A DNA stretch of 64,000 bases, taken from positions 62,001-126,000 of the forward strand of contig CAYFWF010000057.1 in the NCBI GenBank assembly GCA_964346815.1, in the 5' to 3' direction. Every line of letters starts with the position of its first letter. The first letter of the stretch is position 1. This stretch comes from CAYFWF01 sp964346815 (GTDB lineage Bacteria; Acidobacteriota; Aminicenantia; Aminicenantales; Aminicenantaceae). Made by a program: the position numbers and the translations under genes. The notes under the pieces are model-generated. The model was given only the letters and a program-made list of their open reading frames with translations. It ran no database searches and was not told where the DNA came from. Shown in pieces: positions 17,314 through 25,445 of this stretch.

Positions 17314-20300
17314 ATGAGAAAATCCCTTTTTTCATTCATCAGTCCCAGGATTTTGCACGCATCCTTGGTTGTATTACTTCTCTTTTCCTTTGCGTCCATT
17401 TCCAATTCCGAAGAGCTTCCATCCAACGGGCCTAGACCGCTGATGAGGTTTCCTGATATCGATAAGGATCTGATCGTGTTTGTGTATGGGGAAGACATCT
17501 GGTCTGTTCCTGCCAAAGGAGGAATTGCCTCCCGCTTGACCATTCATGACGGTGCGGAAAGGTTCCCCAAGATTTCCCCTGATGGTTCTTTGATCGCCTT
17601 CACCGGGGAATATGATGGAAACGCCGATGTGTATGTGATGGATGTTTACGGTGGAAATATTACCCGGGTCACATATCACCCTGGTTATGATGAAGTGGTG
17701 GGCTGGCATTCAGTATCCAACAAGATCCTTTTCCGCTCCTCCCGGCACAGCTACAGCCGTTTGGATCGATTGTACTTGATTTCCCCGGATGGAACGGATC
17801 CAGAAGAGTTGATCCTTCATGAGGCGGTTCAGGGAAGTTTTTCTCCGGACGGGAAAAAGATCGCCTATAACAAGGTCTCCAGAGAAAACCGCACCTGGAA
17901 GAGGTACAAAGGAGGGACGGCCCAAGAGGTCTACCTGTATGATCTGGAGACAAACCAGGAGCGAAACCTCACCCAATTCGAGGGAACGGACCGCATTCCT
18001 ATGTGGGTCGGAGATAAAATCTATTTCAGTTCTGACCGGGACGGCATCCTGAACATTTATTCCTACGACCTCGGCACAGAAAAAATCGAGCAAATGACCG
18101 ATCACACCGAGTATGATGTGCGCCGCCCATCCAGCGGCGGAGATAAAATTGTCTATGAGCTGGGAGGATCGCTCTGGGTCCTGGATGCCACCACCAGGGA
18201 ATACCGGCAGGTTCCTGTAGAAATACGCAGCGATGCTCCGGAAGTCCGTCCTTATCTCAAGAAAGTGGATGACAACATCACAGATTTCGATATCTCTCCT
18301 TCTGGCCAGAGAGCTCTGGTGGTGGCGAGGGGAGAGGTGTTTACTGTTCCCAAAAAAGTGGGCCCCACCCGCAACCTGACTCGAGATTCTGGAGCAAGGG
18401 ATAAGGATGCGGCCTGGTCGCCGGATGGCAAGAAGATCGCTTATCTCTCCGACAAATCCGGTGAATACGAGATTTACATCGTGGATGTTATGGGCAGCGA
18501 GCAGTCCGTTAAACTGACCCAGCATGAAGCAGGCTACCGCCATACCCTGCGCTGGTCTCCGGACAGCCAAAAGATCGCTTTTGCCGACCACACTCTCCGC
18601 TGTTACTACCTGGATGTTAAGACAAAGGCAATTATTGAAGTTGACAAGGCCTATTTTGAAAATGTGGATGTTTCGCTGGATCTGAAACCGATCTATGATT
18701 TTGTCTGGTCACCCGACAGCCGGTACATCGCCTACTCCAAGATGGATGAAGATCAGGTTTATAAAGTGTACATCTATTCACTCGAATCCGGAGAAAAACA
18801 CTGTGTGAGCCAGGGGATTTTCAACGATTTTAATCCTCTGTTCTCTGCAGACGGAGAGCACCTGTTCTTTATTTCCAACCGTCACTTTAACCCCACTTTT
18901 TGCGACTTCGAATGGGAGCTGGTGTACAAAGAAGTGGCTGGTATTTTCTGCTTGACCCTGCGCAAAGAGGGCGCTCCCCTGCTGGCATTCCAGAGCGATG
19001 AGGCTGTAAATAAAGAAGAACCGGATAAGGAAAAAGCAGAGAATAAAGAAAATAACGTGGATGTTCGTATCGATTTTGACGGACTTGCCGAAAGAATTGA
19101 GGCCCTTCCTCTTCCCCGCGGCAACTACCGCCATCTCTCTGTAAACGCCACCACACTGTTCTATCTGAATGCTGATCAGGGCGACTACAACCGGTTCGAG
19201 TTCCGCCCGAAAGGACTGCGCTCCCTTTATGCTTTTTCGTTCAAGGACCGGAAAGAGAGCCCGGTTATCAAAGAAATAGAAGATTATGCCCTGTCCGACG
19301 ATGGTTCTCACATCATCTACAAGAAAAGAAAAATTCTGGGAATCATCCCTTCCAGCGAAAGGGATTCCAAAGGCCAGCCTCTCGATCTCTCTGATTTGGA
19401 GATGTGGATCGATCCGCTTGCAGAATGGACCCAAATTTTCAACGAGGCCTGGCGAATGGAAAGGGATTTTTATTATGAGCCTGGTATGCATGGTATTGAC
19501 TGGAATGACATGAAGGAAAAATACGGGCGTCTTCTTTCTCATGCTTCCTGCAGACAGGATGTCCAGTACATCATCGGAGAGCTTATCGGTGAGCTCAGCA
19601 CTTCTCATACTTACGTGTTTGGCGGAGAAAGGATAAGGCAGGCCGAGCGAGTGAATGTGGGAATGCTGGGGGCGGACTATGAAATCGACAAGGACCATAA
19701 TCTCTACAGGTTTAAAAAAATCTACCGCGTTTCTGACTGGTCCCGGAAAGTCTATCCCCCTCTGGCCCTGACCGGTATAAATATCCAGGAAGGCGACTAC
19801 CTGCTGCAGGTTAACGGAAGAGATGTGACGGCTGAGAGGAATATCTATTCCTATTTTCAGAGCCTGGCAGGTAAGCAAGTCACGCTGACCGTCAACAGCC
19901 AGCCCTCCATGGATGGAGCCAAAGAAGTCGTGACAAAGCCCTTAGGAAGCGAATATACGCTCAGATATCGGGATTGGGTGGAGCACAACCGAAAGGTCGC
20001 TGAGGAGGCCTCTGAGGGCCAGATCGGATACATTCATCTTCCCGATACATACATGGGATCTGCCACCGAATTTCCCAAATACTTCTACTCCCAGCTGAGG
20101 AAAAAAGGACTGATCGTGGACGGCCGGTTCAACGGAGGAGGCTTGGACCCGGATATCTTTCTGCGCCGCCTGGATAAACCTCTGCATGCCTACTGGACCC
20201 GGCGGTACTCTCACGACCAGACCATTCCGGATTTTGTCACCCGTGCCCATATGGTGTGTCTGACCAACCGCCAGGCAGGTTCCGGTGGAGACATGCTGCC

Positions 20301-20634
20301 GATGGAGTTCCGAAAACGGGGCATGGGCCCGATCATAGGAACCCGCACCTGGGGAGGTTTGGTGGGGGTTTCGATGTGGATTTCGCTGATTGACGGAGGC
20401 GGACTTTCTGCGCCGGATTACCGAATCTACGATACAGATGGGGAGTGGATCGTGGAGAACGAAGGCGTTGTGCCCGACATCGTTGTGGACCTGCATCCGG
20501 AAGAGGTCGCCCGTGGGTACGATGCCCAATTGATGAAGGCTGTCGATGTGCTGATGCAGAAGATCGAAGAAGACCCCCGGCCCTGGCCCGAACACAAACC
20601 CTTTCCCAAACACAAAAGAAAGCGGCAAAACTGA
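17314..20634 (+). CDS. Tricorn-family S41 serine protease, exported
   Basis: 1106 residues. A signal peptide (residues 1-32) is followed by a long WD40/TolB-like propeller region (about 40-690) with repeated ISPDGSLIAFTG, WSPDGKKIAYLS and WSPDSRYIAYSK. A PDZ-like domain (about 780-870, LTGINIQEGDYLLQVNGRDV) and an S41/TSPc catalytic core follow. The expected catalytic residues are His765 (STSHTYV), Ser990 (AGSGGDMLP) and Glu1048 (VENEGVVPD). Tricorn cuts peptides of 6-12 residues down to di- and tripeptides. Here the signal peptide puts it outside the cytoplasm. The ribosome site (AAAGGAG) is good. Confidence 0.93.
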   Translation: MRKSLFSFISPRILHASLVVLLLFSFASISNSEELPSNGPRPLMRFPDIDKDLIVFVYGEDIWSVPAKGGIASRLTIHDGAERFPKISPDGSLIAFTGEYDGNADVYVMDVYGGNITRVTYHPGYDEVVGWHSVSNKILFRSSRHSYSRLDRLYLISPDGTDPEELILHEAVQGSFSPDGKKIAYNKVSRENRTWKRYKGGTAQEVYLYDLETNQERNLTQFEGTDRIPMWVGDKIYFSSDRDGILNIYSYDLGTEKIEQMTDHTEYDVRRPSSGGDKIVYELGGSLWVLDATTREYRQVPVEIRSDAPEVRPYLKKVDDNITDFDISPSGQRALVVARGEVFTVPKKVGPTRNLTRDSGARDKDAAWSPDGKKIAYLSDKSGEYEIYIVDVMGSEQSVKLTQHEAGYRHTLRWSPDSQKIAFADHTLRCYYLDVKTKAIIEVDKAYFENVDVSLDLKPIYDFVWSPDSRYIAYSKMDEDQVYKVYIYSLESGEKHCVSQGIFNDFNPLFSADGEHLFFISNRHFNPTFCDFEWELVYKEVAGIFCLTLRKEGAPLLAFQSDEAVNKEEPDKEKAENKENNVDVRIDFDGLAERIEALPLPRGNYRHLSVNATTLFYLNADQGDYNRFEFRPKGLRSLYAFSFKDRKESPVIKEIEDYALSDDGSHIIYKKRKILGIIPSSERDSKGQPLDLSDLEMWIDPLAEWTQIFNEAWRMERDFYYEPGMHGIDWNDMKEKYGRLLSHASCRQDVQYIIGELIGELSTSHTYVFGGERIRQAERVNVGMLGADYEIDKDHNLYRFKKIYRVSDWSRKVYPPLALTGINIQEGDYLLQVNGRDVTAERNIYSYFQSLAGKQVTLTVNSQPSMDGAKEVVTKPLGSEYTLRYRDWVEHNRKVAEEASEGQIGYIHLPDTYMGSATEFPKYFYSQLRKKGLIVDGRFNGGGLDPDIFLRRLDKPLHAYWTRRYSHDQTIPDFVTRAHMVCLTNRQAGSGGDMLPMEFRKRGMGPIIGTRTWGGLVGVSMWISLIDGGGLSAPDYRIYDTDGEWIVENEGVVPDIVVDLHPEEVARGYDAQLMKAVDVLMQKIEEDPRPWPEHKPFPKHKRKRQN

Positions 20635-20665
20635 TAGAATCCTGAATCCAGAGACGAAACCGCAT

Positions 20666-21148
20666 ATGAAAAAAAAAGAACCATACTTAGTGCGGAAGTT
20701 CAGGCTTTCTGATTTACCCTCAATAGAACGGATCGCCCACAACCTTCATCCGGAATGGTTTACAGAGGAGGCACTCCAGAACATCCCCCGGGATATACAA
20801 TTCGCCAGATGCTTCGTGATCGAAAAGAAAGGAACTGTTGTTGGCTTCATTTCTGTCCACAGCCACGATGGAAATCCCATGATAGGGTGGGCTGGTGTGG
20901 ACCCTGAATCGAGAGGAGAGGGAATAGGGAAGCTGCTGTTTGAAAAAGTTGAGAATGAATTGAGAAGGTTTGGCTACAAGGATTTAAGGGTTGAGACCGT
21001 CGGTGAATGTACCCCTATTTATAAGCCGTATGCAGAAACTTTGAAGTTCTACAAATCCATGGGATTTGAAGTAGAAAAAAGAGGAAGGCTGAGAGATGAC
21101 CTGGGCTACAAATGGAGATATTCCACCCTGAAGAAAAAACTTGTGTAA
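20666..21148 (+). CDS. GNAT-family N-acetyltransferase
   Basis: 160 residues with the GNAT fold: an N-terminal strand (YLVRKFRLSDLPSIERIA), the acetyl-CoA-binding motif A (VDPESRGEGIGKLLFEKV, with the R-x-x-G-x-G loop) and a motif B end (LKFYKSMGFEVEKRGR). It transfers an acetyl group to an unknown amine. It starts 31 bases after tricorn and may be read from the same transcript. Its stop is one base from the convergent transglutaminase-like gene. Confidence 0.85.
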   Translation: MKKKEPYLVRKFRLSDLPSIERIAHNLHPEWFTEEALQNIPRDIQFARCFVIEKKGTVVGFISVHSHDGNPMIGWAGVDPESRGEGIGKLLFEKVENELRRFGYKDLRVETVGECTPIYKPYAETLKFYKSMGFEVEKRGRLRDDLGYKWRYSTLKKKLV

Positions 21149-21149
21149 T

Positions 21150-21905
21150 CTAGAAAACGCTTCTGCATAGCAGCCTCATTATTTGTTTTGGCAGCCAGCC
21201 CTTGAGTTCATCCAGATCGTTCAGCCATTTTTCGGGAACATCATTGGTTTCAACGTCTTTCAAAACCAGATTTGATACAAATCTTTCATCAACAAGGACA
21301 TTATGTTCTAAAGAAAACACGGGGGGTTCGAGCAGGTGGGCATTCCTTTTGTCCCACCAAGACCAGGCATCCTTATTGGAGACCGTATCCAAATAGAGCC
21401 ACTTCCCATCGAAGAAGATTTTGGCAATTCCATGGCCACTGCTGGTTTTTTTCGGTTTCGCTTTAATAACGAACTCTTCCAATGCCACGTTGGCCGGGAC
21501 TCCCAGCCGTCGACAGAAAGAAACATAAATCATGGCCTTGGTGTAACAAATGGCTTTCATTTCTTTCAAAGCACCGGATGCAGTGAGTGCTATAATTGAG
21601 GGATCAAAGGGGATTGTATCTCGGGTGAAATAATAGAGTTTCTCCAGTTTTTGTTCAAGGCTCATACCGGGAGTGGTAACACGTGCCAGTGCCTTGGTGA
21701 AAACAGGATGGTTGAAATCGATGTGTTCGGTCTCCTCTAAGAATTTTGATAGGTCGTCGTATGCGTACTTGTCATATTCAGTAATTATGTTTGAATCCGT
21801 TGGGGGCACTGTCTTCTTTCTCTCTCCTGCGTACAGGTTTGAGCCGGAAATAAAGAAGATAATACAGAGAGTTGCAATCAAAAGTTTAAAACATTTTTTC
21901 CACAT
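21150..21905 (-). CDS. Exported transglutaminase-like protein
   Basis: 251 residues with a signal peptide (CFKLLIATLCIIFFISGSNL, cleavage after YAG). The transglutaminase-like core shows a Cys-His-Asp triad: Cys120 (KAICYTKAM), His158 (SGHGIAKIFF) and Asp173 (WLYLDTVSN). The Cys helix continues SFCRRLGVPANV, as is typical of the family. These proteins are usually periplasmic cysteine proteases or cross-link-cleaving enzymes. The substrate is unknown. A good ribosome site (GGAGTG) is present. Confidence 0.82.
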   Translation of the reverse strand: MWKKCFKLLIATLCIIFFISGSNLYAGERKKTVPPTDSNIITEYDKYAYDDLSKFLEETEHIDFNHPVFTKALARVTTPGMSLEQKLEKLYYFTRDTIPFDPSIIALTASGALKEMKAICYTKAMIYVSFCRRLGVPANVALEEFVIKAKPKKTSSGHGIAKIFFDGKWLYLDTVSNKDAWSWWDKRNAHLLEPPVFSLEHNVLVDERFVSNLVLKDVETNDVPEKWLNDLDELKGWLPKQIMRLLCRSVF

Positions 21906-22054
21906 TTCTCACTCCAATTGTTTATATTTTAAGACATAAAATCTCATTTATGAATTAAGGAGGCAATGAGGTGAGGACTGCTTACACGGGCCGCATGGAG
22001 GAGTCGCGATGCTTTCGCCCTCACCATCTCGGGAAAAAGGAGTTTTTTCATTTT

Positions 22055-22525
22055 CTATTCAAAGGACATTCTGAAGGTTACCCAAATCTCCCAATTCCCC
22101 CAGGAATTTTTAGAGCAAGAGACTTCTAAATCATATGCACCTTGTATATCAATACTACTACTCTTGGCATCAATTTCTGTATTATCAATTACATTTACTC
22201 TATGTCTATTATGGTGACTAGAAGTTTGGACAAATACCTTGGGTAAATAACATCCGTACTTATTCTTCCCGATTTTGCTCATTTTGATACTTCCAGAATC
22301 TGAAATCTGCGGCGGATCCAAATCTAAGAGTCCGGGATCATAAAGATGGTAGTGCAGATTTACATAATTTGGACCGGACCCTTCACTTACGCGCGTATAA
22401 ATAACTTCTACATCGTATCTGTAATAATAATTTGGCTCCGGTTCTGGCTCTTCTGGGTTCTTGCAGTTGTCAAGTGCCAGACAAAGTAAAAACAGAGGCA
22501 TAAGAATAGCAATTTTTCTAACCAT
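22055..22525 (-). CDS. Small exported (lipo)protein
   Basis: 156 residues from the ATG at 22525, preceded by AGGAG. The signal segment is IAILMPLFLLCLALDNC, followed by a Glu/Pro linker (PEEPEPEPN), as is common after lipidated cysteines. The lipobox is imperfect. The rest is predicted beta-sandwich (RYDVEVIYTRVSEGSG through WEIWVTFRMSFE). It lies 10 bases downstream of a small membrane-protein gene and is probably co-transcribed with it. I recognise no family. Confidence 0.55.
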   Translation of the reverse strand: MVRKIAILMPLFLLCLALDNCKNPEEPEPEPNYYYRYDVEVIYTRVSEGSGPNYVNLHYHLYDPGLLDLDPPQISDSGSIKMSKIGKNKYGCYLPKVFVQTSSHHNRHRVNVIDNTEIDAKSSSIDIQGAYDLEVSCSKNSWGNWEIWVTFRMSFE

Positions 22526-22535
22526 TTTTTTTCTC

Positions 22536-22784
22536 CTATCCATCAGGAACGTATTTGTTTGTACTATTTTTTCCTTCGAAAAAATTTTTCTTTTCATGGA
22601 ATTTGATGAAAAGATAAGTGACCGCCAGAAGCAAGGTCATACGCACTGCGGCCCAAATCCAGATGTTGATGACCTGATAGTTAAACAGTCGAAGGAAATA
22701 CCGGAATCCTGCTGTAATGCCGATCCAGCTCAAATATACCAGCCATATCCACAGCACTTTAATCTTGCTTTTTTCTTCGTTCAT
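22536..22784 (-). CDS. Small two-helix membrane protein
   Basis: 82 residues from the ATG at 22784, which has GGAGG eight bases upstream. An in-frame start at 22799 is too close to the site. Two membrane helices are visible (VLWIWLVYLSWIGITAGFRY and NIWIWAAVRMTLLLAVTYLF), with both ends probably in the cytoplasm. It forms an operon with the exported protein downstream. No family was recognised. Confidence 0.5.
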   Translation of the reverse strand: MNEEKSKIKVLWIWLVYLSWIGITAGFRYFLRLFNYQVINIWIWAAVRMTLLLAVTYLFIKFHEKKNFFEGKNSTNKYVPDG

Positions 22785-22900
22785 GGACGACCTCCACATT
22801 TTTTCTTCCCTTCTCGTTCCCGCTCATGTTTTTTTACCATCACGGTTTTTGAAATACATATTTTCGGCTGGAAAAAAATGAAATATTAGGTGCAAGTTTG

Positions 22901-23065
22901 ATGCCAAGCCTTTGTAAAACAGTCAACCTCTCTAGCTTCTTTTTTCAGGCCATCGGAATTTTCAAATTTGGGATATTCATTGGACTGTTGGCTGTTCCAT
23001 TACTCATTATAGGTAAGAGTAAGTCTGACATTCGAGGTAGACTAACATGGAATTTTTCTCATTAA
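22901..23065 (+). CDS. Possible 54-residue membrane peptide in an otherwise empty gap
   Basis: The gap 22785-23192 holds no clear gene. The only candidate is this ATG frame with AGGTG about nine bases upstream. It encodes one hydrophobic segment (IFKFGIFIGLLAVPLLIIG) and a short basic tail. There is no homology I recognise, and chance is quite possible. Confidence 0.2.
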   Translation: MPSLCKTVNLSSFFFQAIGIFKFGIFIGLLAVPLLIIGKSKSDIRGRLTWNFSH

Positions 23066-23192
23066 GAAAAAACCACAAAGCCGTCAGGCAGAAACGTTCC
23101 AGGACATAAAGTTCAGGGAATAATGGGTAAATCGCTGCACATATATGGGTAATTAATTACACGTTTTCTCATTACTAAAGAGGGAAGGATCC

Positions 23193-23918
23193 TTATTTCT
23201 TGGCTCTTCTGAATCTGCCTTTATTCTCTCTATCCATCTTCTCAGTGGCATATTGAATGATGGTCCTGCCGCAGGTGTCTTTCCATTTCAGAAGAAAACC
23301 TTCTGTTTCTTCAGGTTGCCTTTTCCATGCTTCTCTTAAAAACCATCCCAGACCTTTTTGTACAAATTTATCTCTGTCTGGCATGAGTGGTTCTATGATA
23401 TGAAGCAATTTTTCTAGCGGGATGCCGGTATCGAGTACTTCGATTAATGTAACCGGCACTGCACGCCGTTTCCATTTCGCTGGAGATTCAGTCCAAGCAT
23501 TCAAGCACTCGACATCGATAATTTTGTTTGTGAAAAAATAGCCCAATGCCTTGCCACAAAGGACATCAGTATGAGCCCAACTTATGATGCCTTTTTCCAG
23601 CCAGCTTCCCAACCTGTCGAAGGTTTCGGGCGCAAAACTCTCTGTATTGGAGTATACAAAACTGATTGCAAAACTTGCTTCCTCATATTTACCCGTGGAG
23701 ACTAATTTATCGCCAAGAAGCAGAAAATCGTTCAGGGTGAAATCCTTTTTCCACAGCTCCAGCCATTTATCTCGCTGGGATTCATAAGTTTTTTGATCGA
23801 GGCCGTAAGCGTCATATCCTTCTGTGAAATAACGGGAGTATTTTTCCACGATTTCAGGATTGGCGTTTTTTTCACAGAATTTCCTGATTTCAAGAAACCG
23901 TTCTTCGATTTTTTTCAT
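23193..23918 (-). CDS. AlkD-like DNA alkylation repair protein
   Basis: 241 residues of HEAT-like helical repeats. The family landmarks are SWAHTDVLCGKALGYF, SPAKWKRRAVPVTLIEVL and KGLGWFLREAWKRQPEE, matching the DNA-alkylation-repair superfamily (AlkC/AlkD type). These are glycosylases that remove cationic alkylated bases without flipping them. The start overlaps the stop of the HicB-like gene (ATGA), so the two are translationally coupled. That combination is unusual. Confidence 0.8.
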   Translation of the reverse strand: MKKIEERFLEIRKFCEKNANPEIVEKYSRYFTEGYDAYGLDQKTYESQRDKWLELWKKDFTLNDFLLLGDKLVSTGKYEEASFAISFVYSNTESFAPETFDRLGSWLEKGIISWAHTDVLCGKALGYFFTNKIIDVECLNAWTESPAKWKRRAVPVTLIEVLDTGIPLEKLLHIIEPLMPDRDKFVQKGLGWFLREAWKRQPEETEGFLLKWKDTCGRTIIQYATEKMDRENKGRFRRAKK

Positions 23919-24271
23919 TTTTGCTCCCCGTTTTGTAAATCCTCGACTTCTTTTTCGATCGCTTGTTGGACGAGCTGGTTGAGAGATATTCCCAGCATCA
24001 GCGATTTTTGGACAGCTTTTCTGTGCAGTTCCGGAGAAATCCTGATGTTGAAGCTTCCCTTGTACGATTTGAGCAAAGGCTTTTTTGTGATTTCACAGAT
24101 TTCTATATAATCTTCCACAGCCTCATGGAATGATTTTTTCAGGGCTTTGACATCCTGGCCTTCGAAGGTTACCAGGTCGTCGATGCCTTCGATCTTCCCG
24201 AAAAAACACTCGTCTTCGGTGCTGAAATGAACCGATCCCAGAAAGTCCTTGTAAATCAGTATGTTTTTCAT
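23915..24271 (-). CDS. HicB-like antitoxin with ribbon-helix-helix end
   Basis: 118 residues. The HicB RNase-H-like half is recognisable by DFLGSVHFSTEDECFFGKIEG and FEGQDVKALKKSFHEAVEDY. The C terminus is an Arc/CopG-type ribbon-helix-helix (FNIRISPELHRKAVQ, GISLNQLVQQAI). HicB normally neutralises the RNase HicA, but no hicA is visible on either side. Upstream is only a 20-codon frame; downstream is the AlkD-like gene. It may now be a stand-alone repressor of its own operon. Confidence 0.85.
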   Translation of the reverse strand: MKNILIYKDFLGSVHFSTEDECFFGKIEGIDDLVTFEGQDVKALKKSFHEAVEDYIEICEITKKPLLKSYKGSFNIRISPELHRKAVQKSLMLGISLNQLVQQAIEKEVEDLQNGEQK

Positions 24272-24330
24272 TTCAGGACCTCCCTTTTTTTCAACTCATC
24301 TTCGATAAAATCGAGTTGATATCTTTTCAT
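24268..24330 (-). CDS. 20-codon frame coupled to hicB-like gene
   Basis: A short frame (MKRYQLDFIEDELKKREVLK) ends in a TGA that overlaps the hicB-like ATG (ATGA). It contains the GGGAGG that serves as the hicB-like ribosome site. It does not match HicA. It may be a leader peptide, the stub of a deleted gene, or chance. Confidence 0.25.
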   Translation of the reverse strand: MKRYQLDFIEDELKKREVLK

Positions 24331-24542
24331 CGTTTAAGATAAGAAATTCCTTTTTGGCCTGGCTCCAACACCCTTATAATTTCCCGAGATTTCCATCCAC
24401 TGACACTCTCAAATGAGAGTATCACACCTCAAAGGACACGGTCAACGATTCATAATGCGGGCCAAGTCAGCCGAAACTTTCGAACCATTCAGTTTGAAAC
24501 AGACTCTTCCCTTGAGTCGGCATTAAGAAGCCAAAAAAGCTT

Positions 24543-24686
24543 TTAATAATATTCTCCTTTTTCCTCGGCTGCCATCAGGAGATCCTGCTGGAAATGATGG
24601 GGAGGCGGCGGGCGTTCGGCCTCGGATGTCAGCTCGAGATGACGGATGATCCTGTCAATGGTTTTCGGTTCTTCGATAAAAGAGAT
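24543..24686 (-). mobile_element. C-terminal remnant of a transposase
   Basis: A 47-codon minus-strand frame reads ISFIEEPKTIDRIIRHLEL, then ERPPPP, and ends LLMAAEEKGEYY and stop. The pattern 'F-I-[ED]-x-P-x-x-I-x-x-I-[LI]-x-H-L-x-L' followed by a proline run is the C-terminal end of 'putative transposase' (IS91-like) proteins. The remainder of the element is missing. It lies against the broken rsgA, which points to an insertion and deletion event. The family assignment is from memory. Confidence 0.5.
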
Positions 24687-24689
24687 GAT

Positions 24690-25101
24690 TCACAAAATGG
24701 ACCAGGTGCAAAAAAGAGCCTCAATGAGCCGATAAGCCGTTTTTCACTCAATTCTCCATCCTTGACGGCCTTTATGATAGAACAGCTAGGCTCTTCTATG
24801 TGTGTGCAGCCTTTAAAATGACAGTTCTGAGCCAACTGGCCATATCGATAAAAGTCTCATTTAATCCTGTACTGATTTAAATTTAAATATTGCCCAATTC
24901 TCTCATCCAGGGTGTATCGATAATCATTCCACCTTGCTCGAGAATGATTAATTGTCGGCGAACTGTCACATGTCTGCCTTTGCCGTCTTTTTCACGAACA
25001 ACATCTGCTGCAAATATGTCTTTTCCAATCAGTCTGTTTATTAAAGTCGGTTTTCCAACCTCGGATGTTCCCAAAAGGCAATAAGTTTGATCGGGGCTCA
25101 A
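24690..25101 (-). pseudogene. rsgA: Decayed rsgA (ribosome small-subunit GTPase) fragment
   Basis: The minus strand carries the GTPase and zinc-binding parts of RsgA in pieces. The first (near 25101-24883) has a P-loop LLGTSEVGKPTLINRLIG, with E and P where the family has G and S. It continues VREKDGKGRHVTVRR and a G3-like IDTPWMRELG, with W in place of G. Two in-frame stops and a frameshift follow. Then come the zinc motif NCHFKGCTHIEEPSC and VKDGELSEKRL. The N-terminal OB domain is absent. The P-loop and G3 substitutions alone would disable GTP binding. Confidence 0.8.
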
Positions 25102-25194
25102 GTTTTTTTTATTTTGTCTAATCCTTAACCTGTTTTATTACTAAAAACAACTATTTCATAATCTGGGTTCATACTTTTCCCAAGCGAACTACAT

Positions 25195-25265
25195 TGTCAT
25201 TACGAGGAATTAAATGACGAAGTAATCCCGTTTTATGAGATTCCTTCATGACATTCTAAATGACA
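25195..25265. repeat. Degenerate interspersed palindromic repeat
   Basis: The outer arms TGTCATT (25195-25201) and AATGACA (25259-25265) are exact complements. The inside reads ACGAGGA...GACGAAGTAATCCCG...GAGATTCC, an imperfect copy of the 'TCATTGCGAGGA..CGAAGCAATC' palindrome dispersed in many environmental genomes. A similar fragment (CGCTTCGCTCGCCATGACATT) lies at about 34462-34482. It forms a long imperfect hairpin and may be a small non-autonomous element. Confidence 0.45.
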
Positions 25266-25383
25266 AGATCGCCATACTCCACTCGCGATGCTCACTCTTC
25301 TCCAGATGGCTTCCTAAACAGCTTGGCTGGCTCACAAATATCCTATCATGGAAATACCGATGCTTGCTGCTAATGATAAAAAT

Positions 25384-25413
25384 TTGATCAACTGTGAAAG
25401 TTCTGTGTATAAT
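25384..25413 (+). promoter_or_regulatory. Promoter of the TPR-protein gene
   Basis: TTGATC (25384-25389), an 18-base spacer and a perfect TATAAT (25408-25413) lie 33 bases before the ATG of the TPR-protein gene. Confidence 0.6.
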
Positions 25414-25445
25414 ATAGAAAAACTCCATTCCAGGGGAGGTGATCC

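Noticed and set aside
18778..19878. Long minus-strand frame (366 codons) inside tricorn
   Set aside because: Antisense shadow of a conserved protease. Low-complexity translation with no ribosome site.
24268..24330. A hicA toxin gene upstream of hicB
   Set aside because: The frame has only 20 codons and lacks the HicA dsRBD-like motifs and catalytic histidine.
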